Positions 30,898 through 37,617 of a DNA stretch of 37,617 nt are shown in pieces. Under the pieces are notes generated by a model. That model searched no databases. It saw only the letters and a program-made list of their open reading frames with translations, and had not been told where the DNA came from. Both the position numbers and the translations under genes were made by a program. The DNA is taken from the NCBI RefSeq assembly GCF_900176465.1, contig NZ_FWXR01000031.1, forward strand, positions 1 through 37,617, read 5' to 3'. Every line of letters begins with the position of its first letter. The stretch's first letter is position 1. The DNA is from Fulvimarina manganoxydans. GTDB taxonomy: Bacteria; Pseudomonadota; Alphaproteobacteria; Rhizobiales; Rhizobiaceae.

Positions 30898-31947
30898 TTA
30901 AGTCCCAGCCGGTGGTAGGGGGATAAAGGGAATCTCGTTCGACGATCGCGCCGGCAGTTCGGGTGTCTCTATCTTTGTCTGGGCGACAGGCTTTGGATCG
31001 TCCGATGCCTGGCTGGACGCGTCGATTGAGCGCCCCTGTTCCATATCGGATGGCGTCGGGATTTGCGGCCCGCTTTCGACTGCCGTCTCAGCGGTGCGTT
31101 GCGGCTTCGATGCCGTGCTGGCAGGCCGTTTCACACGGCTGGCCCTCGGTGCTTTCGCTCTCGAGGACGCGGACGGCTTGGTTTCTTCTGCGGGTAAGGG
31201 ATCGGCATAGTCTGCGCGTGCCACGCCCATTGCGCGATTGGCGATGGTGAGCGCGTCACCGCCTGGGCCACCCTGGCGCCAGGCGGTGGCCGTGGTGCCG
31301 TTGCTCCCGAGAAGACGAAGATCGCGGATCGACGCGAGGATCGCGTTGACAGAGCGCGTTTGGCAGAGACGGATTCGGATGTTCATCGGCTGCTTGCGGA
31401 TGCCGAATCCCGACGACAGCCCCTCGACCTCGCGCAGGTCGAGCCACTGCCAGGCATAGACGCAGTTTCCGCCGCTTTCCTTTCGAAAGGCGTAGCCGAA
31501 CGGTCCATAGGCGTTGGCGCTTGGTTCGTCGGCGATGACGACGGGGCGATCGAGGCCGGCTTCGGTGAGTTCGGCGACGATCTCCTCGCGGCGCGGCGGG
31601 CGCAGAAGCCGCGGCGAGGTGCCTTTTGGGCCCCCGGTTTCAAGACGGATCAGATTTTCCCCGGAAAAACTGCCTTCGCCCGAAAGCACGATGCGCTGGG
31701 TCGCGATGGATGGCTGCCGTGTCTCGATCACATCGAGAATTCGACCTGCCCCTGAAGGCAGCTCGGCCCAACGCCGCCTCTCGCCGACGCTTTCGCTCGT
31801 CGACACGCGCAAGGACGGTTCGCTGAAGGCCAGAACGTCGGAGGCGGTGGTCGACCGGGTGCAGCCGCTCGAAGCCAGAGTGCCGAGGACGAGTCCTATC
31901 AGAGGCCAAAAGCGGGATACCATCTGATTTCCAAAGCGCTGCATCAT
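30898..31947 (-). CDS. bcsN: Cellulose biosynthesis lipoprotein BcsN
   Basis: The roughly 349-residue protein begins with a lipoprotein signal (LVLGTLASSGC, lipid-modified Cys near 29) and matches the BcsN family found with alphaproteobacterial cellulose operons. Segments such as RRWAELPSGAGRILDVIETR and FGYAFRKESGGNCVYAWQWL carry the family core; the C-terminal 120 residues are a low-complexity Pro/Ser/Ala/Lys tail. It is probably attached to the outer membrane. ATG overlaps the preceding TGA (TGATG), with AGAAGGGA as ribosome site. Its exact role in cellulose assembly is unknown. Confidence 0.82.
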   Translation of the reverse strand: MMQRFGNQMVSRFWPLIGLVLGTLASSGCTRSTTASDVLAFSEPSLRVSTSESVGERRRWAELPSGAGRILDVIETRQPSIATQRIVLSGEGSFSGENLIRLETGGPKGTSPRLLRPPRREEIVAELTEAGLDRPVVIADEPSANAYGPFGYAFRKESGGNCVYAWQWLDLREVEGLSSGFGIRKQPMNIRIRLCQTRSVNAILASIRDLRLLGSNGTTATAWRQGGPGGDALTIANRAMGVARADYADPLPAEETKPSASSRAKAPRASRVKRPASTASKPQRTAETAVESGPQIPTPSDMEQGRSIDASSQASDDPKPVAQTKIETPELPARSSNEIPFIPLPPAGT

Positions 31948-33887
31948 CACAATCCCTTCTGCCGGACGACGGCGAGGGCCTCACGGGTTTCACGTGTGGA
32001 GAGCGCTCGGTCCGATCGTTCGAAGACGGCTTCGGCCTCGCTGCGGCGGTTGAGATGCCAATAGGACCAGCCGCGCAGAAGCGCGAGACGACGGTTGTCC
32101 GGCGCAAAGCGGCTGCGCTCGTCGAGGATCTGCAGGACAGCGCGATAGTGCTTGGCGTCGAAGGCGGCAATCGCCTGATCGGCGAGAATCGCAAGACCGA
32201 TCTCGCGCCGCCGCTCATCGCTCATCAGCCTCGTATCGGCGACCGCGCCCGCACCTCGAAGATCGCCGGCGGCCAGGAGCGCCAGCGAGCGGCCATATTC
32301 GGCATCCCGCCGCACCACAGGCCCTCCCGAAAGCGCTTGGCCGAAGGCTTGCAGGGCTTCGCTCGGGCGCTTCAATTCCAGAAGGCACCAGCCGTGGATC
32401 AGCGAGCGCTCCGGGCTCAGGGCCCCGCCTGCCGTCGCGATCTCGACGCATCGCGCGTAGCGTTTCGCCTCGAAGGCGGCGATGAGGGGATCGGACCGGG
32501 ACGCGGATTGGACGCGCGCAGGTTTTTGGGTCTCGTTCAAGGAGAGGTCGGCCAGCGCGGCGTATCGCTCGGCCCATTCGCCGCGCAACCGCTTGGCGCC
32601 GGCCAGATCGCCGGATGCGGCGGCGGCGAGGATGAGCCCGCGTGCGGCCCCCTCGCTCTCGCCATAGCCGAGCGACTGTTCGAACCACTGGCGCGCCGTC
32701 GTCATCTGCTTGAAGCCATGGGCGTACCAACCGAGCACTTCGGCCCCACGCGCCGAGCGCTGGCGTGCGGTCGCAGCGGCAAAGTCCGCGATCTCGGCGT
32801 CGGGGCGGCGGGGCGGCGGATCGCCCTCGAACCGGGTCGCTTCGATCTCCACATAGAGGCCTTCGAGCCGGTCGCTCATGGTCCGTGCCTGGCTGGCGCG
32901 CGAGGCTGCCTCCTCGGTCCGCTCCAGCGAGACAAGGGACAGGATCGCACCGAGTTCGCTTTCCGCCCGCCAAGGCGCCTTTTGCGGCGCATCGGGCGTT
33001 TCTGCGGCGCGTCGCGCGGCCAGATCGAAGGCCTCGAGCGCATCGGCATGGTCAAGACGATGACGGAAAAGCCAGCCGATCAGAATGAGATCGCTGGCAT
33101 TGCCCGAAGCCGTCGAAGTCTCGACGAAACGGGACAGGCGGGCCTCGTCCGGCAGCGGCGCGTCGTTTTCCAGGACAGCGGCGATTTGAGCGCGGGTCAT
33201 GTCGATCGCGATCGCGTCGAAGGCGCCGGTCCGCTCTTGCGCGATTGCGGGTTCGGACAGAAGGACGGCCACCTGGTGACCGAAGGCCGCGAGCGCGATC
33301 TGAAGGGTCGCGCGACGCTCTTCGACGCTGGCGCAGCGATCGATCAGCGTCCTGTAATCGGCGATCGCCGCCGCCACCGTCGTTGTCCGGCCCTTGGCCT
33401 CCGCGACCCGCCAGGAAACGTCGAGATCCGCGCATCCGCCGAGTGCGGGCTCGCGGGATGCGATCTCGATCACCTGCCCATAGGCCTTGCGGTCCGAGGC
33501 GCCGATCAGCTGGCGACGCAGATGCTTCAGTCGCAGCTTGGCCGTCAGATCGTCCGAGGGCGTATAGCCGGTGCTCGCCTTGCGCGCCTCGATCTCACGA
33601 TCGAGAGCCTCGAGGTCGTCCTTGGCGAACAGAGCCCATAGATCGGCCTCGGAATCGCCGGCTGTGTCGGAAAAATCCGTGGGGGCGATCCAGTTCGGAT
33701 AGAGTGTCTGTAAACGCTTCAACTCGGCCCGAAAACGCTCCGGCTGATCGTGGTTGGCGTAATAGCGAAGCGCGCTCTCGTCGACGAGCGGCGCCGGTCG
33801 ATTGGTCTCGGCAAGGGCCGGCGACGCGAAGACGGCCCCGGCGCAAACGAAGAGCGCACAGGAGGCGCGAAGGATCAGACGAGACAT
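31947..33887 (-). CDS. TPR-repeat periplasmic cellulose-synthesis protein (BcsK/BcsC-like)
   Basis: The 646-residue protein has a signal peptide (cleavage after SPALA near residue 27) and then many helical tetratricopeptide-like repeats, rich in Ala, Leu, Arg and Glu, seen in ALEAFDLAARRAAE, ALQAFGQALSGG and AEAVFERSDRAL. It lacks the C-terminal outer-membrane barrel of enterobacterial BcsC, so it probably acts as a periplasmic scaffold, like the TPR protein named BcsK in rhizobial-type operons. ATG at 33887 overlaps the bcsZ gene end by 13 bases, and the stop overlaps bcsN by one base. An earlier ATG at 33899 is possible. Confidence 0.75.
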   Translation of the reverse strand: MSRLILRASCALFVCAGAVFASPALAETNRPAPLVDESALRYYANHDQPERFRAELKRLQTLYPNWIAPTDFSDTAGDSEADLWALFAKDDLEALDREIEARKASTGYTPSDDLTAKLRLKHLRRQLIGASDRKAYGQVIEIASREPALGGCADLDVSWRVAEAKGRTTTVAAAIADYRTLIDRCASVEERRATLQIALAAFGHQVAVLLSEPAIAQERTGAFDAIAIDMTRAQIAAVLENDAPLPDEARLSRFVETSTASGNASDLILIGWLFRHRLDHADALEAFDLAARRAAETPDAPQKAPWRAESELGAILSLVSLERTEEAASRASQARTMSDRLEGLYVEIEATRFEGDPPPRRPDAEIADFAAATARQRSARGAEVLGWYAHGFKQMTTARQWFEQSLGYGESEGAARGLILAAAASGDLAGAKRLRGEWAERYAALADLSLNETQKPARVQSASRSDPLIAAFEAKRYARCVEIATAGGALSPERSLIHGWCLLELKRPSEALQAFGQALSGGPVVRRDAEYGRSLALLAAGDLRGAGAVADTRLMSDERRREIGLAILADQAIAAFDAKHYRAVLQILDERSRFAPDNRRLALLRGWSYWHLNRRSEAEAVFERSDRALSTRETREALAVVRQKGL

Positions 33888-34969
33888 TCGGGATACCATC
33901 TCTTGGCGGCACAAAGCGACAGAAGACGCAAGGTCGCGGGGAAATACGGTTCCTCGGCAAAGCGCGTCAGGCTGTCGGGATAGGGTTGTGCGTGGGCCGA
34001 ACAGGCCGTCAGCGCCGGAACGGCGTCGTAGCCGGAAGACCCGAAAGCGGGCGGCAGCGGCGTTGCCGGCGATCCGACCGCGATGGGACGCGGCGAAGCG
34101 CCGAGCGGCCACAGGGAGACGAAGGGCGCAAGAAGCCCGCGGTTCCCGCGCCATTCGGGCGGTGCGAAGGCAAGGTGGAATGGAATGCGTAGCGCGTTCC
34201 AGCCGAAGACGGGATTGAACCCATCCGCAGGTCGCGGGGTTTCCGCAGCCAGCGAAATCCAGTCACTCGGCAGATCGTCAGGGCCGAAGCGTGAGGCCTC
34301 GATCAGCGCATAGCCGCTATCGGCGAGCGCACGCCACCGCGAATCCGGCTTCACCTCGTTTAGCGCCGCGAAGGCTGGGAAGACCCAATAGGATAGATTG
34401 ACGACCGGCCCGTCGGTCCGATCCGCCGCCGAGAAGCCGGCCGCACCGGGAAGCAGGATCGCTCGACCCTGATGCTCGACGACCGTGTGACGAAGAATAT
34501 CGGCTCCGATGCGGCATGCATCTTCCTCGAACGCCGGCTCGCCCCAGCGTCCGAACGCCTCCGCGAGCGCCCAGGCGACGAGGAGGTCGCCATCCGTCGC
34601 GTTGTTTGTGTCGGCCACGGCGGGCCGGGCCGATGGATCATAGCGCCAGGCCAGAAGCGAATCGGAACGAATGGAAAGGGTCTTGCGCGTCCATTGCCAG
34701 AGCTCTTCGAAGACGGCGCGATCGTCGTGGAAGACGGCGAGAAGCATGCCGTATCCCTGACCCTCGCTGTGGCTGACGCCGCCATTGGCGTCGTCGATCA
34801 CGCGCCCGCCTTGGCCGACGAACCGCTCGCGCCATGCCGCATAGCTGGCCCGGTCTGCAGGATCGCCGACGCCGCGCGCGAGAGCCGGACCGACCATTGC
34901 CGGGACGGTCAGAGTGCCGACGGCGAGCGAGAGAGCGGCAAGGCGCAGGAGAAACCGGCGGTCAACCAT
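33875..34969 (-). CDS. bcsZ: Cellulase BcsZ, glycoside hydrolase family 8
   Basis: The 364-residue periplasmic endo-beta-1,4-glucanase of family GH8 is called CelC in Agrobacterium. After a signal peptide (cleavage near AALARG, about 31) come SHSEGQGYGM with the proton donor Glu69, the conserved DTNNATDGDLLVAWAL and SYWVFPAF. BcsZ trims or edits nascent cellulose and is needed for proper fibril formation. ATG overlaps the bcsB stop by eight bases, and its own end overlaps the TPR gene, which indicates a tightly coupled operon. Confidence 0.93.
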   Translation of the reverse strand: MVDRRFLLRLAALSLAVGTLTVPAMVGPALARGVGDPADRASYAAWRERFVGQGGRVIDDANGGVSHSEGQGYGMLLAVFHDDRAVFEELWQWTRKTLSIRSDSLLAWRYDPSARPAVADTNNATDGDLLVAWALAEAFGRWGEPAFEEDACRIGADILRHTVVEHQGRAILLPGAAGFSAADRTDGPVVNLSYWVFPAFAALNEVKPDSRWRALADSGYALIEASRFGPDDLPSDWISLAAETPRPADGFNPVFGWNALRIPFHLAFAPPEWRGNRGLLAPFVSLWPLGASPRPIAVGSPATPLPPAFGSSGYDAVPALTACSAHAQPYPDSLTRFAEEPYFPATLRLLSLCAAKRWYPECLV

Positions 34970-37337
34970 CTCCTCTGCTCCCGTTGCCGAGCGTCACAAT
35001 GGCGTCGTCGTCTTTGATGACGCGCTTGACCGCGACCGTCGTCGCTCCGCCAAAGGCCAGGGCCGCCAGGAGGAGAAGGCCGGCATGGATCGCCGGGTTC
35101 ATCGACAGCCAGGCGGCGATGACGAGCCGCATATTCCCGAAGGCCAAGGGCTGGGTCGCATGCATCGCGCTGACATATCCGGGGACCGTCTCGATCCTGT
35201 CGCCATTCAGGAGCGCGGCACGGCCTTCCAGCTGCGACCACTGGGCCGGCTGGACGAGATGAGCGACTCCGCTGGCAAGATCCAACGGGCTCGGCGCGGT
35301 GACGAGGGTCACGGCACCGGGGCCTGCCTTGGCGGGAGACTGACTTATGAGGAGGCTGGTATGCTCGTCGACCGGCAACGGCGCTGTTTCGCCGCCAAGG
35401 CCGACCGAGGCGATCGCCTTCGTGCCGCTCACCACCGCGTCCCAAAGCCAGTTGGGGTCATCCTCGATGGTGAAGCTTGTCCGCCAGCTTTCGAGTGTCG
35501 TGTCACGCGCCTGCGCTTCGGCTGTCGATATGAAACCGATGCCCCCGGTCGTCATCGTGTCGATGTCCTGACCCGACATGAGCAAAGCCAAGTCCGAAAG
35601 GCGAGCGGCATTGGCCGCAAGCTCGATCAGGGTCGCATCATCGATCTTGAGATGGGCCCGCATGGCTTCGGGCACGTCGCCAGCGGCGGCAAGGAGCGTT
35701 CCGCCCTCGGTGATGACCGTGTCGGCGTCGACGATTTTCGGAAGCGGCAAATCCGCCCTTTCAAGCGCGATGCGCGTGTAAAAGGTGCCGGCGGCGGAAA
35801 GCGAATTGTCGTCGAAGCCCGTCACCGCGAGGCGCACCGGATGCAAAGTGCGACCATCCATGCCTCTTCCGGAGAAGGAGGCGGCAAGATTGGGCAACGT
35901 GGCCATCCGCGCAAGGCGCGGGATCCGGATGGTCGAGGTTTCCAGAATCAGGAGACGCGGATCGCCTTCTATCTGAACACCCGGCGCGCATTCCCTGTCC
36001 GCAGGGCGCGAGACCACAGCCTCGAACTCCACGTGGTTCTCGCCGGGGCGGAAGGCGGTCAGCGGGATGCTGAGCGATTTCGCGGTCATCGCATCGCCGT
36101 CGCTGCGTCCGAGCGGCAGGATAGCGGCTGACCTGCCATTGACGAGAACGCGAAATTCGCTGTCGGCCGAAAGGCCCGCTGCATAGCCGAGATCGAGCGT
36201 CAGCTCGGCGGAGGCGTAATCGGAGATCACCGCATCGGCCGGAAGAGCCAGACGGAAGCCGCCACGATAAAGGCGGCCGGAAAAGTCGCGGCTCGAGAAT
36301 CCAAGATCCCGGAAGGTCGCGGTCTGAGCTTCGAAAGCCCGGCCTTTCGTGGAGGCGGCCCGCACCGATCGCTCTGCCGCTTCGAGCGTGTCGCTGAGCC
36401 TCACCAGCCTCTTGTGGTCGCGCGGATCGACAACGAGCGTTGCCGTGCCGCTTTTCGGAAACTGAAGCTCTTCCGCCTTGGGATCGATATCGTCATGCTC
36501 CCCGCCCAGCGCCGCGAGCTCGGCCGCACTGGCGAAATAGACGTCGAGACCGGCCGGTTTCGGATGATCGGCCTTCTCCTTGCCGGGCTGTTGCGACGAG
36601 GCTGGCCGAGGGCCGAATTCGATACGCGCCGACGGCGCGTTTGCCGCGCGGGCAAGGCGCGCGGCGGTCGCCAACATGGTCTCCACGATCTCCGGCTGAC
36701 GCGCCGCGCCTAAAATCCTGACGACGAACACGCCCTCTTCGTCGAGCGGCAGCAGCGGCAATTTGGAGAGTGTTGGCCTGGCTTCGGCCGCAAATTGCAG
36801 ACCCGAAACGCGATTGTCGATCCGCGTCCATAATTCGTATGTGCTGGCGACCGAGCAGTCGACGCGGTGGCGCTGCTCCACCGTGATCTCGACCCGGTTC
36901 CAGCCGCCGCGCAGAACCCTTGGCAGAAGCGCGATGCGGCGAGGCGCCTTGCGGCTTCCGCCGATCGAGAAGCGATCGACCGGCACGCCGTTGAGGAGAA
37001 CCGACATGGACGATGCCTCGGGCATCACCGAAATATCGGTGTCGAGCCCGAGCTGCAAAACGCCGCCGGTCCGCGCCTCACCAGCCGCGACGAAGACGTC
37101 GAAACCGAGACGAGCGGTCTCGCCTTGCAGGAAAAAGGCTTCCGGGTTGGCGGGCAGCGGGCGCAGAGGTGCGAGAGGTCGCATGGCGCCCGGCAGAGCC
37201 TTCACGATCGGCAACTCGTCGGGCGGCATCGTCTCGGGCGGCATCTCTAGTGCCCCAGCGCCCTGAAGCGGAGGGAGAATGGCTGTGGCCGACAGAAGCG
37301 AAAAGAGGACGTATGTGCGAAGGGATTTGCGCGTCAT
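34962..37337 (-). CDS. bcsB: Cellulose synthase regulatory/periplasmic subunit BcsB
   Basis: The 791-residue protein is the periplasmic partner of the cellulose synthase catalytic subunit. It has a signal peptide (cleavage near GAGALE, about 31), two repeats of carbohydrate-binding and flavodoxin-like domains (LLNGVPVDRFSI, VVRILG, VLVNGRSAAILPLG, FTIEDDPNW) and one C-terminal transmembrane helix near 750-775 (AIHAGLLLLAALAFGGA). It guides the glucan through the periplasm and anchors the synthase. The ATG is three bases after the stop of the upstream frame and its stop overlaps bcsZ. Confidence 0.93.
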   Translation of the reverse strand: MTRKSLRTYVLFSLLSATAILPPLQGAGALEMPPETMPPDELPIVKALPGAMRPLAPLRPLPANPEAFFLQGETARLGFDVFVAAGEARTGGVLQLGLDTDISVMPEASSMSVLLNGVPVDRFSIGGSRKAPRRIALLPRVLRGGWNRVEITVEQRHRVDCSVASTYELWTRIDNRVSGLQFAAEARPTLSKLPLLPLDEEGVFVVRILGAARQPEIVETMLATAARLARAANAPSARIEFGPRPASSQQPGKEKADHPKPAGLDVYFASAAELAALGGEHDDIDPKAEELQFPKSGTATLVVDPRDHKRLVRLSDTLEAAERSVRAASTKGRAFEAQTATFRDLGFSSRDFSGRLYRGGFRLALPADAVISDYASAELTLDLGYAAGLSADSEFRVLVNGRSAAILPLGRSDGDAMTAKSLSIPLTAFRPGENHVEFEAVVSRPADRECAPGVQIEGDPRLLILETSTIRIPRLARMATLPNLAASFSGRGMDGRTLHPVRLAVTGFDDNSLSAAGTFYTRIALERADLPLPKIVDADTVITEGGTLLAAAGDVPEAMRAHLKIDDATLIELAANAARLSDLALLMSGQDIDTMTTGGIGFISTAEAQARDTTLESWRTSFTIEDDPNWLWDAVVSGTKAIASVGLGGETAPLPVDEHTSLLISQSPAKAGPGAVTLVTAPSPLDLASGVAHLVQPAQWSQLEGRAALLNGDRIETVPGYVSAMHATQPLAFGNMRLVIAAWLSMNPAIHAGLLLLAALAFGGATTVAVKRVIKDDDAIVTLGNGSRGDG

Positions 37338-37340
37338 CGA

Positions 37341-37616
37341 TCAGCCCGCCTTCACGCCATGGTTCAGGGTCGGCGCGCCGCGATCGGTGCCGTCATTGGC
37401 CGGGCGGAAGCCTGCCCCATGGCCTGGCCTGCGGCCGAGCGCACCCAGCGCCCGGACGCTGTTCGACAGGCTCCAGCCGATGACGTTGACGCTGCCGCCG
37501 ACGATGCCCATCGCCTTGCGACTGTACCGGGGCAAGGATTTGAGACAGGATTCTGGGCTTAAGCGGCTTGCCTGATGTTCATGCTTTGCTCTTGTCTGAT
37601 CGCCGCCGGCGGTCTG
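37341..37616 (-). CDS. bcsA: Probable C-terminal end of cellulose synthase BcsA (partial)
   Basis: The frame is open from the window edge to TGA at 37341-37343, just before bcsB, where bcsA is expected. The last 60 codons have strong GC at third positions, and KAMGIVGGSVNVIGWSLSNSVRALG could form the amphipathic helix that ends many BcsA proteins. Upstream of about 37,520 the codon bias weakens, and the two other frames close at 37559 and 37579, so a small separate gene or inserted DNA cannot be excluded. No PilZ or glycosyltransferase motif is in view, so the name rests on position. Confidence 0.45.
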   Translation of the reverse strand, partial: QTAGGDQTRAKHEHQASRLSPESCLKSLPRYSRKAMGIVGGSVNVIGWSLSNSVRALGALGRRPGHGAGFRPANDGTDRGAPTLNHGVKAG

Positions 37617-37617
37617 T

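Noticed and set aside
32055-33641. Plus-strand frame of 528 residues opposite the TPR gene
   Set aside because: Arg/Gly-rich shadow without domains; the minus-strand protein has a signal peptide and operon overlaps.
34914-36131. Plus-strand frame of 405 residues opposite bcsZ and bcsB
   Set aside because: Antisense to two recognised cellulose genes, with composition typical of a shadow frame.

Overview
The window is GC-rich and reads as a chromosome or large replicon of an alphaproteobacterium, most likely Hyphomicrobiales (Rhizobiales). The grounds are the bcsA-bcsB-bcsZ-TPR-bcsN type of cellulose operon (BcsN is an alphaproteobacterial lipoprotein), PilZ/GGDEF/Hpt signalling proteins of rhizobial style, and a GCATGATGCC-type palindrome familiar from rhizobial genomes. 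No species can be named from the sequence alone.

Region 1 (1-11,640) is a catabolic module framed by insertion-sequence debris. It starts with the last codons of an IS110-type transposase, a short-chain dehydrogenase on the minus strand and a decayed IS21-type end. A plus-strand run follows: LacI-type regulator, periplasmic sugar-binding protein, ABC ATPase, ABC permease, phosphotriesterase-family hydrolase and an amidotransferase-like protein. A PfkB sugar kinase lies next on the opposite strand, then a BtpA-family TIM-barrel protein and a TenA-like protein on the plus strand. Together they look like an import and breakdown route for an unidentified sugar-linked compound. Tandem LacI-type operators stand before the regulator gene. 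The module ends at the last codons of a GntR/UTRA regulator, cut by a dead IS3-family element. Beyond that element lie broken ureide genes (ureidoglycine aminohydrolase and allantoate amidohydrolase), which points to an IS-mediated deletion.

Region 2 (11,640-18,490) holds a glutaredoxin-MauE membrane fusion behind a CueR/HmrR-like operator, relics of a small conserved gene, an orphan membrane-anchored protein, and a piece of a phage- or plasmid-like element. That piece has a CI-like repressor, a divergent Cro-like protein and a PrimPol-PriCT-DUF3987 primase/helicase. It closes with a terminator and a symmetric cluster of CTTTTG repeats around an AT-rich palindrome, a candidate replication origin. 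No integrase, capsid or terminase gene is visible.

Region 3 (18,490-30,530) is signal transduction: a single-domain response regulator, an IS66-family element with a perfect 8-bp target duplication, a 5TM-PAS histidine kinase, a divergent MASE1-CHASE-PAS3 hybrid kinase, a PleD-like diguanylate cyclase, an Hpt protein, a REC-degenerate GGDEF-PilZ fusion and a tandem PilZ protein.

Region 4 (30,900-37,617) is the minus-strand cellulose synthesis operon: the probable end of bcsA, then bcsB, bcsZ, a large TPR protein and bcsN, with overlapping or nearly touching reading frames. Because BcsA-type synthases are activated by c-di-GMP through PilZ, the neighbouring phosphorelay and c-di-GMP genes plausibly control this operon. 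That functional link is inference from gene order.
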